A DNA stretch of 64,000 nucleotides from Streptomyces sp. PT12 (GTDB lineage Bacteria > Actinomycetota > Actinomycetes > Streptomycetales > Streptomycetaceae), in the NCBI RefSeq assembly GCF_003311645.1, contig NZ_QEST01000282.1, positions 1 through 64,000 of the forward strand. Direction: 5' to 3'. Numbering within the stretch: position 1 is the first letter of the stretch; every line of letters starts with the position of its first letter. The translations under genes and the position numbers were made by a program. Under the pieces are notes generated by a model that did no database searches, had not been told where the DNA came from, and saw only the letters and a program-made list of their open reading frames with translations. Below, piece by piece: positions 55,023 through 64,000 of this stretch.

Positions 55023-56930
55023 TTGAACACCACGACAGCGGCCGTTCTCGTTCCGCTGCTGCCCTTCGCCGCGGCGGCGCTCATCCTGCTCGGCGGGCGC
55101 CGCGCCCCCGGCTTCGTGAGGCCGCTCGCCGTGCTGCCCACGCTCGCCGCGGCGGCGTTCGCCGTCCTGGTCGCGGCTCGGCTCAGCGGCGGCGACCCCG
55201 TCGAGGCGGCCACGCGGCTCGCGCCCACGGGCAACGACGCGCTGCCGATCGAACTCGCCCTGCACCTCGACGGGTTCGCCGTGCTGGTGGCCGTGCTGGT
55301 CGCCGTCGTCGCCTCGTGCGTCCAGATCTACTCCACCGGCTACCTCCGCGACGACCCCCGCTACCCCTCGTACGCCGCGCTGGTCTCCCTCTTCACCGCC
55401 GCCATGCTGCTCGTCGTCTACACCGACGACCTCGTGGTGCTCCTGGTCGGCTGGGAGACCATGGGCATCTGCTCCTACTTCCTGGTCGGCCACCACTGGG
55501 AGACGCCAGCGGCGCGGGCCGCCTCCATCAAGGCGTTCCTGGTCACCAAGCTGGGCGATGTGCCGTTCGTCATCGGCATCCTGGCGCTCGCCGCCGACGC
55601 GGGGACGTTCCGGATCAGCGACATCGTCGCGGGGCTCACCTCCACCCTGTCGCCCACCGCGCTCGACCACCCCACGCTGATCGCGCTGCTCCTGCTCGCC
55701 GGGGTGGCGGGCAAGTCGGCCCAGGTGCCGCTGCACACCTGGCTGCCCGACGCGATGGCGGGCCCCACGCCCGTCTCCGCGCTGATCCACGCCGCGACGA
55801 TGGTCGCCGCCGGCGTCTACTTCGTCGCCAGGCTGCTGCCCGTCTTCGCGTCGTCGGCCGCCGCGCTCGTGGTCCTCGCGGCCGTCGCCGCGCTCACCAT
55901 GCTCGGCTCCGCGCTCGCCGCCCTCGCCCAGGACGACGTCAAGCGCGTGCTCGCCTGGTCGACCATCGGCCAACTCGGCTTCATGACCGGCGCCCTGGCC
56001 GTCGCCGACCGCGAGGCCGCCGTGTTCCACCTGCTCACGCACGGCGCGTTCAAGGCGCTGCTCTTCCTGGCCGCGGGCGTGCTGATCCACACCGCGGGCA
56101 CCGGGTCGCTCGCCGCCATGTCGCGCATGCGCGGGCTCAAGGGCCGGGCGACCGACGCCTACTGGACGATGACGCTCGGGCTGCTCGCGCTGGCCGCGAT
56201 ACCCCCGTTCTCCGGCTTCTTCTCCAAGGAGGCCGTCATCGGCGCGGCCGAGCACGCCGCGTTCGACCCCGAGCACGGCATCCCCGCCGCCGCGGGCTGG
56301 ATCGTGCTCACCGCGGGCCTCGCCGCCGCGCTGCTGACCGCCGCCTACGCGGCGCGGCTGTGGCTCGTCGCCTTCCACGACCCGGTCGCCGCCCGCACAG
56401 AGCCGGTCCCGCCAGGGCACCAGGCCGGGCCTCAACTCTCCGCCGTCCTCTGGCTGTTGGCCGTGCCCACCGTGGTGCTCGGCCTCGGCTACCGGGTGCT
56501 GCCCGAGTGGTTCGACGACGGCGACCTCGCCCCCACGCTCACCACCTCCGTGCTGGCCACGGGCGCCGCGCTGCTCGGCGGGGTCGTCACCTACGCCGCA
56601 TGGCGCCGCGCCTACGAGGGCGAGGGCCCCGTCGACCCCGCGCCCAGCCTGCTCGGCCCGCTGCACGGGCCAGCGCGGGCGGGCTTCCGCCTCGACGCGC
56701 TCTACGCGGCGGCGTTCGTGCGGCCCGTGCGCGCCGCGGCCCGGCTGGTCCGCTTCCTCGACGCCGCCGTCGTCGAGACCTATGTGCGCGGCGCCGCGGG
56801 CGCGCCGGGGCTGCTCGGCGCGCTCACCCGGCGCGCACAGACGGGCAACGTGCAGACCTATCTCAGCGTGATGGCCTCAGGAGCCCTGATCCTGGCCGTC
56901 GCCGCCGTCCTCGCCGCCGCCGGAGACTGA
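55023..56930 (+). CDS. nuoL2: Complex I subunit L, second cluster
   Basis: A 635-residue antiporter-like subunit. The Glu motif is LLVGWETMGICSYFLVGHHW near residue 144, and the channel motif [21 protein letters not shown] near 245. TTG 55023 is chosen: GAGGAG at 55011-55016 is six bases upstream of it, whereas the alternative GTG 55017 would overlap that site. It is 24 bases from nuoK2. Confidence 0.9.
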   Translation: MNTTTAAVLVPLLPFAAAALILLGGRRAPGFVRPLAVLPTLAAAAFAVLVAARLSGGDPVEAATRLAPTGNDALPIELALHLDGFAVLVAVLVAVVASCVQIYSTGYLRDDPRYPSYAALVSLFTAAMLLVVYTDDLVVLLVGWETMGICSYFLVGHHWETPAARAASIKAFLVTKLGDVPFVIGILALAADAGTFRISDIVAGLTSTLSPTALDHPTLIALLLLAGVAGKSAQVPLHTWLPDAMAGPTPVSALIHAATMVAAGVYFVARLLPVFASSAAALVVLAAVAALTMLGSALAALAQDDVKRVLAWSTIGQLGFMTGALAVADREAAVFHLLTHGAFKALLFLAAGVLIHTAGTGSLAAMSRMRGLKGRATDAYWTMTLGLLALAAIPPFSGFFSKEAVIGAAEHAAFDPEHGIPAAAGWIVLTAGLAAALLTAAYAARLWLVAFHDPVAARTEPVPPGHQAGPQLSAVLWLLAVPTVVLGLGYRVLPEWFDDGDLAPTLTTSVLATGAALLGGVVTYAAWRRAYEGEGPVDPAPSLLGPLHGPARAGFRLDALYAAAFVRPVRAAARLVRFLDAAVVETYVRGAAGAPGLLGALTRRAQTGNVQTYLSVMASGALILAVAAVLAAAGD

Positions 56931-56933
56931 CCG

Positions 56934-58538
56934 ATGATCACGCTGAACGACACCACGACACAGGTGCTCCTCGTCGCGCTCATCGCGCTCCCGCTGCTCG
57001 GCGCCGCCGCGGTGCTGCTGCCCCGCGTCCCGGCCTGGACGGGCGTCGCGGTCACGGGCGCGGTCCTGGCGGGAGCGCTCGTGCTCGCGGCCGCGTTCGA
57101 CCACGACGACCCCGCGGCGGTGCAGGCCGAGAGCGACGTGCCCTGGATACCGGCGCTCGGCGTGCGGCTGCACTTCGGCGTGGACGGGATCTCGCTGCCG
57201 CTCGTGGCGCTGACCGCGCTGCTGACGTTCCTGTGCGCGCTGTACACGCTGGCCAGGCCGCCCGAGGGGCCGAGGCCCGCGGCGTTCACCGCGCTGATGC
57301 TGCTGCTCGAGGCGGGCACGCTCGCGACGTTCGCCGTGCTCGATCTCGTGCTGTTCTTTCTGGCGTTCGAGATGGTCCTCGTGCCGATGTACTTCCTCAT
57401 CGCGCGCTGGGGCGGCGCGGGCCGCGAGGCGGCGGCGTGGCGCTTCGTGCTGTTCACGGTGACCGGCTCGGTGGTGATGCTGCTCGGGCTGCTGCTGATC
57501 GGCGTGCGCGGCGGCACGTTCGACATGGTGGCGCTCGCCGAGGCCAACGGCGCGGGGCTCAGCCACGCCACGCAGGTCGTGGCCGTGCTGGCCATCGGGC
57601 TCGGGCTCGCGGTCAAGACGCCGATGTGGCCGCTGCACAGCTGGCTGCCCGACGCGCACACCGCGGCGCCGACCGCGGGCTCGGTGCTGCTCGCCGGGGT
57701 GCTGCTGAAGATGGGCACCTACGGCCTGGTGCGGATAGCCCTGCCGATGGCGCCCGAGGGGATGGAGACCTTCGCGCCCTACCTCGGCGCGTTCGCCGTG
57801 ACCGGGATCGTCTACGGGTCGCTCGCGTGCCTCGCGCAGGTGCGGCGGGGCGCGGGCGGCGACCTCAAGCGGCTGATCGCGTACTCGTCCGTGGGGCACA
57901 TGGGCTTCGTCCTGCTCGGCATATCCACCCTGACCGCGACGGGGGTCAACGGGGCGCTCTTCGCGAACGTCGCCCACGGGCTCATCACCGGGCTGCTGTT
58001 CTTCCTGGTGGGGGCGCTGAAGGAGCGCACGGGATCGACCGACATCGACCGGCTCGCGGGGGGCGCGGAGGGCGCCGGGGCGGCGCTCTACGGGCGGACG
58101 CCTCGGTTCGGCGGGCTGCTGGCGTTCGCCGCCGTCGCGTCGCTCGGGCTGCCGGGGCTCGCGGGCTTCTGGGGCGAACTCCTCGCGCTGCTCGGCGCGT
58201 TCCACCCGGCCGACGGGCTCAGCAGGCCCGCGTTCCTCACCTATACGGCGGTCGCGGCGTTCGGCACGCTGCTCACGGCCGCGTATCTGCTGCTCGTGGT
58301 GCGGCGCGTGTGCATGGGGGACGCGCCGGGGGAGGGCGCGGGGAGCGTGGGGGGCCCGGGAAGCGCGGGGGGCGTGGGCGGCGCGGGGGGCGGCGCGTTG
58401 CCCGATCTGCGCGCGCATGAGTACGCCGCCTTCGCGCCCCTGGTGGCGCTCACGCTGTTGGCCGGTCTCTGGCCCGCGGTGCTGCTCGACCTGACCGATC
58501 CCGCCGTGCAGCACCTCCTGCCGGGAGCCGTCCGATGA
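56934..58538 (+). CDS. nuoM2: Complex I subunit M, second cluster
   Basis: A 534-residue antiporter-like subunit. The Glu motif is LVLFFLAFEMVLVPMYFLIA near residue 140, and the channel motif HSWLPDAHTAAPTAGSVLLAG near 240. A Gly-rich insertion (GEGAGSVGGPGSAGGVGG) lies near 465. ATG is four bases after nuoL2. Confidence 0.93.
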   Translation: MITLNDTTTQVLLVALIALPLLGAAAVLLPRVPAWTGVAVTGAVLAGALVLAAAFDHDDPAAVQAESDVPWIPALGVRLHFGVDGISLPLVALTALLTFLCALYTLARPPEGPRPAAFTALMLLLEAGTLATFAVLDLVLFFLAFEMVLVPMYFLIARWGGAGREAAAWRFVLFTVTGSVVMLLGLLLIGVRGGTFDMVALAEANGAGLSHATQVVAVLAIGLGLAVKTPMWPLHSWLPDAHTAAPTAGSVLLAGVLLKMGTYGLVRIALPMAPEGMETFAPYLGAFAVTGIVYGSLACLAQVRRGAGGDLKRLIAYSSVGHMGFVLLGISTLTATGVNGALFANVAHGLITGLLFFLVGALKERTGSTDIDRLAGGAEGAGAALYGRTPRFGGLLAFAAVASLGLPGLAGFWGELLALLGAFHPADGLSRPAFLTYTAVAAFGTLLTAAYLLLVVRRVCMGDAPGEGAGSVGGPGSAGGVGGAGGGALPDLRAHEYAAFAPLVALTLLAGLWPAVLLDLTDPAVQHLLPGAVR

Positions 58539-60088
58539 ACCTCATCCAATCCGTCGAGTGGGCCGTCATCGCCCCGCCCCTGATCGCCGCCGTCGCCGCC
58601 GTGGCCGTGCTCGTCACCGACCTCTTCCTGCCCGCCGCGCGCAAGGCGGTCCTCGGCTGGCTCGCGGTGGGCGGCCTGGCGCTCGCCGCGCTCGCGCTCG
58701 TGCCGCTGCGCGACGGCGACCGCGCCACGTTCTGCCTGCCGGGCGACGCGGGGCTCTGCTCCTACAGCGCCGACCGTTTCGCCGTGATCGTCCAACTGCT
58801 CGTGCTGGCCGGGGCGTTCCTCGCTGCCCTGCTCTCGCTGCCGGGCTCGGGGGAACGCGACAACAAGGGCGCGGACGGGCGCGTGGACGGGCGCGTGGAC
58901 GGCGAACAGGCGCCGCCCAGCGGGGAGTTCTGGTTCCTGCTGCTCTGCTCCGCGTCGGGCGCCGCGCTGCTGCCCGCGGCGCGCGACCTGGCCACGCTGG
59001 TGATCGCCCTCGAGGTGACCACGCTGCCCGCGTATGCCCTGGTGGGGCTGCGGCGGGCGGGCGCGCCCGTGCGGAACGCCGGGCCCGAGGCCGCGCTCAA
59101 GTTCTTCCTCGCCTCGGTCACCGCGACCGCGGTGGGGCTGCTCGGGATCAGCTTTGTGTACGCGGGCGCGGGCAGCCTCCACCTGGCCGAGATCGCCGAA
59201 CAGCTGCCAGCGGCCGACCCCCGGCTCGCCACGCTCGCCGAGGCGGGCGTGGTGCTGACGCTCGTGGCGTTCGCGTTCAAGGTGGCGGCGGTGCCGTTCC
59301 ACTTCTGGGTGCCCGAGACCTATCTGGGCGCCCCGCTGCCGGTCGCCGCGTATCTGTCGGTGGTCGGCAAGACGGCGGGGCTCGCCGGGCTCGCGCTGGT
59401 CACCAGCGGGGCGTTCCCCGGGCATGGCGACCTGTGGGGCCCCGCCCTCGCGGTGCTCGCCGGGCTGACCATGACCGCGGGCAACGCCGCCGCCCTGCGC
59501 ACCGACCCCGAGGCGCCGCACAGCGCGCTACGGCTGCTCGCCTGGTCGTCGGTCGGGCAGGCGGGCTATCTGCTGGTGCCGCTCGCCGCCGCCGCGTACA
59601 CGGACGAGGGCGCGGTCGGCGCGGCGGTCGCCTACGCGCTGATGTACGGGGCCGTGAACCTGGGCGCGTTCGCCGTCGCCGCCCACGTGGCGCGGCACGC
59701 CAGGGCCCACCGGATCGCGGACTACGGGGGGTTGTGGGCGCGGCAGCCGTTCGCGGCGCTCGCGCTCGCGTTCTTCCTGCTGTGCCTCGCGGGGCTGCCG
59801 CCCGGCGTGATCGGGCTGTTCGCCAAGGTCGCGGTCTTCGAGTCGGCGGTGGACGCGGGGCTCGGGGCGCTCGCGGTGGTGATGGCGCTCAACGTGGCGA
59901 TCGCACTCTTCTACTACCTGCGCTGGACGGCGGTGCTGTTCCGGGCCGCGCCGGGGGGCGCGTCGCGGGTGGGCTCGCGCCCCGCGGCGCCGCTGACCGG
60001 GGTGATCGCGCTGACGGCGGCCGCGGGCGCGATCCTCTCCGGTGCTCCGCAGATCATCCTCACCTTCACGTCGGGCACCTTCCTGTAG
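58535..60088 (+). CDS. nuoN2: Complex I subunit N, second cluster
   Basis: A 517-residue antiporter-like subunit and last gene of the second cluster. The Glu motif is LVIALEVTTLPAYALVGLR near residue 157, and the channel motif PFHFWVPETYLGAPLPVAAYL near 257. A short charged repeat (GADGRVDGRVDGEQ) lies near 115. ATG overlaps the nuoM2 stop. Confidence 0.93.
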   Translation: MNLIQSVEWAVIAPPLIAAVAAVAVLVTDLFLPAARKAVLGWLAVGGLALAALALVPLRDGDRATFCLPGDAGLCSYSADRFAVIVQLLVLAGAFLAALLSLPGSGERDNKGADGRVDGRVDGEQAPPSGEFWFLLLCSASGAALLPAARDLATLVIALEVTTLPAYALVGLRRAGAPVRNAGPEAALKFFLASVTATAVGLLGISFVYAGAGSLHLAEIAEQLPAADPRLATLAEAGVVLTLVAFAFKVAAVPFHFWVPETYLGAPLPVAAYLSVVGKTAGLAGLALVTSGAFPGHGDLWGPALAVLAGLTMTAGNAAALRTDPEAPHSALRLLAWSSVGQAGYLLVPLAAAAYTDEGAVGAAVAYALMYGAVNLGAFAVAAHVARHARAHRIADYGGLWARQPFAALALAFFLLCLAGLPPGVIGLFAKVAVFESAVDAGLGALAVVMALNVAIALFYYLRWTAVLFRAAPGGASRVGSRPAAPLTGVIALTAAAGAILSGAPQIILTFTSGTFL

Positions 60089-60236
60089 ACGCGGTGTGGC
60101 AGGGGTCTGCCTGACCGGGGAACGGAATTCCCTCGTATGGCGTTGTGCACATCGGGAGTGTCCACTGTAAGTGGAGAAACTCCGACATCCGGGTCCATCC
60201 GGGCACCCCCACACTGCGCTACCTGGAGGGCACACC

Positions 60237-61103
60237 GTGCACCGCCGGCACAACGGACTGAGGACTGCCGCACTGCTGGGCGGCATGTCCGCGTTGATCC
60301 TGGTCATCGGCAGCTTCTTCGGCCGGATGGGCCTGATCGTCGCGCTGGTGATCGCGCTCGCGACCAACGGCTACGCCTACTGGAACAGCGACAAGCTCGC
60401 CCTCCGCTCCATGCGCGCGCGGCCCGTCAGCGAGTTCGAGGCGCCCGCGCTGTACCGGATGGTCCGCGAGCTGGCCGGGCAGGCGCGCCAGCCCATGCCG
60501 CGCCTGTACATCTCGCCGACCGAGGCGCCGAACGCCTTCGCCACCGGGCGGAACCCCAGGAACGCCGCGGTGTGCTGCACCGAGGGCATCCTCAGGCTGC
60601 TCGACGAGCGGGAGCTGCGCGGCGTGATCGGGCACGAGCTGAGCCACGTGTACAACCGCGACATCCTGATCTCGTCGGTCGCGGGCGCCATGGCCTCCGT
60701 GATCATGTTCCTGGTGAACTTCGCCTGGTTCATCCCCATCGGGCGCGACGACGACGAGGGCGGGCCCGGCGTCTTTGGGATGCTGTTCATCCTGATCCTG
60801 GGGCCGATCGCGGCGTCGCTGATCCAGCTGGCGGTGAGCCGCTCGCGCGAGTTCGAGGCGGACGCGTCGGGGGCGCAGCTCACCGGGGACCCGCTGGCGC
60901 TCGCGAGCGCGCTGCGGAAGCTGGAGGAGGGCACCCAGCGGCGGCCGCTGCGGCCCGAGCCGCAGCTGGAGACGGCGAGCCACATGATGATCGCGAACCC
61001 CTTCCGGAGGGGCGAGAGCCTGGCCCGCATGTTCTCGACGCACCCGCCGATGGCCGAGCGCATCACCCGCCTGGAGCGGATGGCGGGCGGCGGCCGGTCC
61101 TGA
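60237..61103 (+). CDS. htpX: HtpX-like membrane zinc metalloprotease (M48)
   Basis: A 288-residue protein. Two N-terminal spans precede the zinc motif [14 protein letters not shown] (HExxH, near residue 130). The third ligand Glu is in [13 protein letters not shown] near 205, and two further spans lie between. HtpX degrades damaged membrane proteins. GTG 60237 is preceded by GGAGGG, and the length matches the family. Its stop codon lies inside the first unit of a tandem repeat. Confidence 0.92.
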   Translation: MHRRHNGLRTAALLGGMSALILVIGSFFGRMGLIVALVIALATNGYAYWNSDKLALRSMRARPVSEFEAPALYRMVRELAGQARQPMPRLYISPTEAPNAFATGRNPRNAAVCCTEGILRLLDERELRGVIGHELSHVYNRDILISSVAGAMASVIMFLVNFAWFIPIGRDDDEGGPGVFGMLFILILGPIAASLIQLAVSRSREFEADASGAQLTGDPLALASALRKLEEGTQRRPLRPEPQLETASHMMIANPFRRGESLARMFSTHPPMAERITRLERMAGGGRS

Positions 61104-61209
61104 GGGCCGCGGCGGCCCGTTCGCCCGCGGCGGCCGGTCCTGAGAGGCCGCGGCGGCCCGTTCGTCCGCGGCGGCCGGTCCTGAGAGGCCGCGGCGGCCC
61201 GTTCGTCCG
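61088..61209. repeat. 40-41-bp tandem repeat, three copies
   Basis: The unit begins CGGCGGCCGGTCCTGAG. Copies are at 61088-61127 (40 bases), 61128-61168 and 61169-61209 (41 each), with a partial fourth from 61210. The htpX stop codon is in copy 1 and is repeated as TGA in each copy. Each unit also pairs internally (GGCCGCGGCGGCC), so the transcript end is highly structured. Confidence 0.85.
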
Positions 61210-61340
61210 CGGCGATCCGTTCGCCGGGGGAGGGCGGGGGCCTCGGGGGTGTCACCGTTCGGCCCCGGGCGCGTTCCGGGCGCGTTCCGGCTCGGTCGCG
61301 CGGGATGCGAGATGGCGCCCGGCCCGGTCATGCTTGAGGG

Positions 61341-61751
61341 GTGAAGACGCTTCTCAATGTGATCTGGCTCATCTTCTCCGGCCTCTGGATAGCTCTGGGC
61401 TACGCGCTCGCGGGGATCATCTGCTTCATCCTCATCGTGACCATCCCCTTCGGGATCGCCTGCTTCCGGATAGCCGGGTTCGCGCTCTGGCCTTTTGGAT
61501 ACCGGGTCACCGAGCGCCATGACGCGGGAGCGGCCTCCGGCATCGGGAACATCATCTGGCTCATCGTCGCCGGGATCTGGCTCGCCATCGGCCACATCCT
61601 CGCGGGGATCAGCTTCTGCGTGACGATCATCGGCATCCCGTTCGGGCTGGCCCACTTCAAGATGGTGCCGGTCTCGCTGATGCCGCTGGGGCGGGAGATC
61701 GTGCCCACGGCCCAGGCATACCCCAGCTACCGCTGGACCGGCACCTACTGA
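61341..61751 (+). CDS. YccF-family inner membrane protein
   Basis: A 136-residue protein made of two related halves, each with NVIWLIFSGLWIALGYALAG or GNIIWLIVAGIWLAIGHILAG followed by TIPFGIA or GIPFGLAHFKM. This is the YccF/DUF307 duplication. The function is not established. GTG start, 237 bases after htpX beyond the tandem repeat. Confidence 0.85.
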   Translation: MKTLLNVIWLIFSGLWIALGYALAGIICFILIVTIPFGIACFRIAGFALWPFGYRVTERHDAGAASGIGNIIWLIVAGIWLAIGHILAGISFCVTIIGIPFGLAHFKMVPVSLMPLGREIVPTAQAYPSYRWTGTY

Positions 61752-61862
61752 ACGAGCCCTCACGGAGAGGCGTCTCAAGGGCGGAGAATCTTACTTTCGT
61801 CAGGGCAACGCCCGCCGAACGGCAGTGGTCGGGCACCCCCGCCCTTCCCTACCGTCGGTGGC

Positions 61863-62120
61863 ATGATCCAGCCGCCGACCCCCTGGCGACGCGCCGCCGC
61901 CCTCGCCACCGCCCTGCCCCTCCTGCTGCTCGCCCCGTTCACCGCCCCGTTCACCGCGGCGCTCGCCACCGCGCTCGGGCTGGCGCGCCCCGGTGGCCCG
62001 TGGGCCGTTGGCCGGGATGCGCCGCGCCTGGTCGAGCCGGGGCGCGCCACCCCCTTGGCACCCGAGGGGCCGCCCGCCCGCCGCCGACCCCGCTGGCCGA
62101 GGAGCTCGCCGAGGAGCTGA
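61863..62120 (+). pseudogene. Possible degraded secreted-protein gene
   Basis: The first 43 residues look like a signal peptide (PWRRAAALATALPLLLLAPF). After about base 61995 the frame becomes Arg/Pro-rich, while another frame shows a short helix (LAEELAEELTSHGH) near 62095. I infer a frameshifted or decayed gene. It could also be chance in GC-rich DNA. No family is recognised. Confidence 0.3.
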
Positions 62121-62164
62121 CCAGCCACGGCCATGCGGTCGCCACGACATTCCCGGCCCCGAGG

Positions 62165-62320
62165 GCGCTGCCCTGCACGGCGCGGCCCGGCGCGGCCCGG
62201 CACAGCCCTGCCCGGCACGACCCGGCACAGCCCTGCCCGGTATGGCCCTGCCCGGTATGGCCCGGCCCGGAACGGCACGCCCCGGCACGGCAGGACCCGG
62301 CCCGGAACGGCCCGTGAGGT
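62165..62320. repeat. GC-rich imperfect short repeats
   Basis: Units such as CCCGGCACAGCCCTG, CCCGGTATGGCCCTG and GCGCGGCCCG follow each other with changes over about 155 bases. They create long Pro/Gly/Ala/Arg frames in several phases that are not credible proteins. No CRISPR-like alternation of constant repeats and unique spacers exists. Confidence 0.7.
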
Positions 62321-62684
62321 CCCGCGCGGCGCCATACCGAGCGACCGCCCCGCGCCGCATCGGAAGGCCGGTCACTCGATCGGCGGGAACGCCACGGCCG
62401 TCACCACGGCCGCTTTCACAGTCGCCGATCCCCACGCCCTCGCCCCACGGCTGAACGGCAGCCCGCCCCCGATGCAGCCCCGGCGACGACGCCTCACGGG
62501 ACCGCGACCGGCCCGGTCCCGGCGGCTGCCACCACTGGCTGATCGTCCCCGGGCACCGCCTCACCCCGAAGTCCCTTTTCTCTCCCCCGCGTTCAGCGCA
62601 CCCCAGACCTCCGCGCTCGCTCCTACCCCGCCCCACCCCTGTCGGCCTACCTCGTGATGGCCTATTCGGCGACCTATTCAGGGC
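62321..62684. other. Intergenic stretch without an evident gene
   Basis: Open frames on both strands here are low in complexity (Arg/Pro/Ala). No promoter, RNA gene or hairpin stands out before the DedA gene's end. Confidence 0.5.
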
Positions 62685-63344
62685 CTATTCGGCGGCTTGC
62701 TCGGCGGCGGGCCCGGTGCCCTTCCCCTTCCGGGAGCGCCGCTCGCGCAGCATCCGGAAGCCCTCGTGGAGGAGCGCGATGGTCAGCGCCAGGCCGAGGC
62801 CGACGCCGACCCCGAGCAGGGGGTTGTCCTCGAAGGCCGTGCCGCCGATGTACCCGATGCCCGCCGAGTAGACGGCCCAGCTGAGCGCGGCGATCGCGTC
62901 ATACCGCGAGAAGTACTTGAGGGGATACTTCGTGGCCCCCGTCGTCAGGGTCGCCGCCGTGCGGCCACCGGGAATGTACCGGGCGATGATCAGGACCACC
63001 CCACCCCGCTTCCTGAGTATCTCGCCCACCTGGTCATAGGCGCGTTGGGTGCGACTGCCCTGCTTTAGGCGGGAATAGATACGTGTGCCGGATTTCCGGC
63101 CTATGTAGTACGAAATGTGATCACCGGTGAAGGCGCCCAGGGCCGCCACGGCGATGATGAGAAAGAGGTTGGGATTGCCGTTGGGACCGCCGTCCGCCGC
63201 GGCGAAGACCCCGAGGGTGACCACCAAGGTCTCGCTGGGCACCACGGGAAAGAACGCGTCCAGCTTCGCGATGGCGAAGAGCGCCACGTACACCCACGGC
63301 GTGGCGACAAAGCCTTCGATCGCCTCGATGATCGCGTTATCCAC
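62685..63344 (-). CDS. DedA-family membrane protein
   Basis: A 219-residue protein with about five spans. Family marks are FPVVPSETLVVTLGVFA near residue 35 (re-entrant loop with Glu), GDHISYYIGRKSG near 78 and ARYIPGGRTAATLTTGAT near 123 (conserved Arg-Tyr-x-Pro-Gly). DedA proteins are linked to lipid flipping and membrane potential. GTG 63344 is preferred over TTG 63362. The C-terminus is basic. Confidence 0.87.
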   Translation of the reverse strand: MDNAIIEAIEGFVATPWVYVALFAIAKLDAFFPVVPSETLVVTLGVFAAADGGPNGNPNLFLIIAVAALGAFTGDHISYYIGRKSGTRIYSRLKQGSRTQRAYDQVGEILRKRGGVVLIIARYIPGGRTAATLTTGATKYPLKYFSRYDAIAALSWAVYSAGIGYIGGTAFEDNPLLGVGVGLGLALTIALLHEGFRMLRERRSRKGKGTGPAAEQAAE

Positions 63345-63426
63345 GAAGCCAAGCCTAGGCAATTACCCTGAGCAGGCGGACCTGCCCTTCGGTAACAGAC
63401 CGTCTTACTTTCGTCATCTCGTTGTC

Positions 63427-64000
63427 TCAGAGCCAGCCGTTGCGGCGGAACCCCCGGTACAGCAGGGAGCAGGCGGTCAGGATCACGCCGATCACCAGCG
63501 GGTAGCCGAACCGCCAGTGCAGTTCGGGCATGTACTGGAAGTTCATCCCGTACACCCCGCACACCATGGTCGGCACGGCGATGATGGCGGCCCACGCGGT
63601 GATCTTCCGCATGTCCTCGTTCTGCGCCACCGTCACCTGCGCCAGATTGGCCTGAAGAATCGAGTCGATCAGGAAGTCGTAGCCCGACACCTGGTCCGAG
63701 ACCCGGGTCAGATGGTCGGAGACGTCCCGGAAGTACCGCCTGATGTCCTGGTCGACCATCGGCAGCCCGGCCTCGGTCAGCTGCTGCAACGGCCGGTCGA
63801 GCGGCGCCACCGCCCGCTTCAGCTCGAGCAGCTCCCGCTTGAGCTGGTAGATCTGCCCTGGGTCGGCCCGCCGTCCCCTGGTGTCCGCGAAGACCGACGC
63901 CTCCACCTCGTCGATGTCGTCGCGCACCGCGCCCGCGACGTCGAGATAGTGGTCCACCACCTGGTCGGCGATCGCGTGCAGCACGGCCGAAGGGCCCTTG
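63427..64000 (-). CDS. corA: CorA-type magnesium/cobalt transporter (5' end outside the window)
   Basis: The visible C-terminal 190 residues include the long stalk helix (QIYQLKRELLELKRAVAPLD), the second helix (YDFLIDSILQANLAQVTVAQNEDMRKIT) and the pore with the YGMNF signature between two spans. The GMN motif is diagnostic of CorA. The short basic end RRNGWL is typical. The frame continues past base 64000. Confidence 0.92.
   Translation of the reverse strand, partial: KGPSAVLHAIADQVVDHYLDVAGAVRDDIDEVEASVFADTRGRRADPGQIYQLKRELLELKRAVAPLDRPLQQLTEAGLPMVDQDIRRYFRDVSDHLTRVSDQVSGYDFLIDSILQANLAQVTVAQNEDMRKITAWAAIIAVPTMVCGVYGMNFQYMPELHWRFGYPLVIGVILTACSLLYRGFRRNGWL

Noticed and set aside
50892-60088. 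Second nuo cluster as a decaying duplicate of the first
   Set aside because: All ten frames are open, with complete Fe-S and channel motifs and regular coupling. The missing D, E, F and G form a coherent loss rather than random decay.
62165-62320. A CRISPR array
   Set aside because: Units are short, imperfect and contiguous, with no constant repeat alternating with unique spacers, and no cas genes.

Overview
The window reads as chromosomal DNA of a Streptomyces-like actinomycete. GC content is very high, codons strongly prefer G/C in third position, GTG starts are frequent, and many genes are coupled by 4-base GTGA or ATGA overlaps. The backbone order (menaquinone-type reductase, nuoA-N, polyprenyl synthase, 2-oxoacid:ferredoxin oxidoreductase, two-component genes, a second nuo cluster, htpX) resembles, from memory, the nuo region of Streptomyces coelicolor. 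No alignment was run.

Layout. 1-1.9 kb holds the end of a HAD hydrolase gene and a degraded XRE-regulator locus with a recombination scar. 2.0-5.4 kb has a geranylgeranyl-reductase-type flavoprotein, an NlpC/P60 wall hydrolase and a TSUP permease. 5.6-22.2 kb is a complete 14-gene complex I operon behind a promoter whose spacer contains a Rex-type operator; an extra reading frame sits between nuoB and nuoC. 22.2-27.4 kb has a lipoprotein, fumarylacetoacetase, a polyprenyl diphosphate synthase, a LolA-like lipoprotein and a trypsin-like protease.

27.5-39.5 kb is the accessory part. A 13-gene leftward operon combines preQ0 synthesis (folE, queD, queE, queC) with a DUF6884-type protein, a phosphoribosyltransferase, a PIG-L deacetylase, a WbqC-family protein, an FGE/C-lectin-fold protein, two GT4 glycosyltransferases, a reverse-transcriptase-like protein with an altered catalytic motif, a stand-alone 5'-3' exonuclease and a small ORF. 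A divergent gene encodes an HTH protein fused to an apparently active peptide deformylase. A frameshifted ISL3 transposase remnant abuts the right end and two perfect palindromes mark the left end. I regard this as the likeliest undescribed system here: probably synthesis of a sugar-bearing 7-deazaguanine compound or conjugate, with an RT and a nuclease of unknown role.

39.6-46 kb carries an MFS exporter with its TetR regulator, RarD, and KorAB. 46-50.7 kb is a LuxR-type response regulator with two paralogous histidine kinases sharing a 304-bp identical segment and split by a TnpB-only IS605-type element. 50.9-60.1 kb is a second complex I cluster (A,B,C,H-N) lacking D, E, F and G. Its position beside KorAB suggests a ferredoxin-fed proton pump. 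60.2-64 kb has htpX, a YccF protein, a repeat-rich stretch that appears to be non-coding, a DedA protein and the 3' part of corA.
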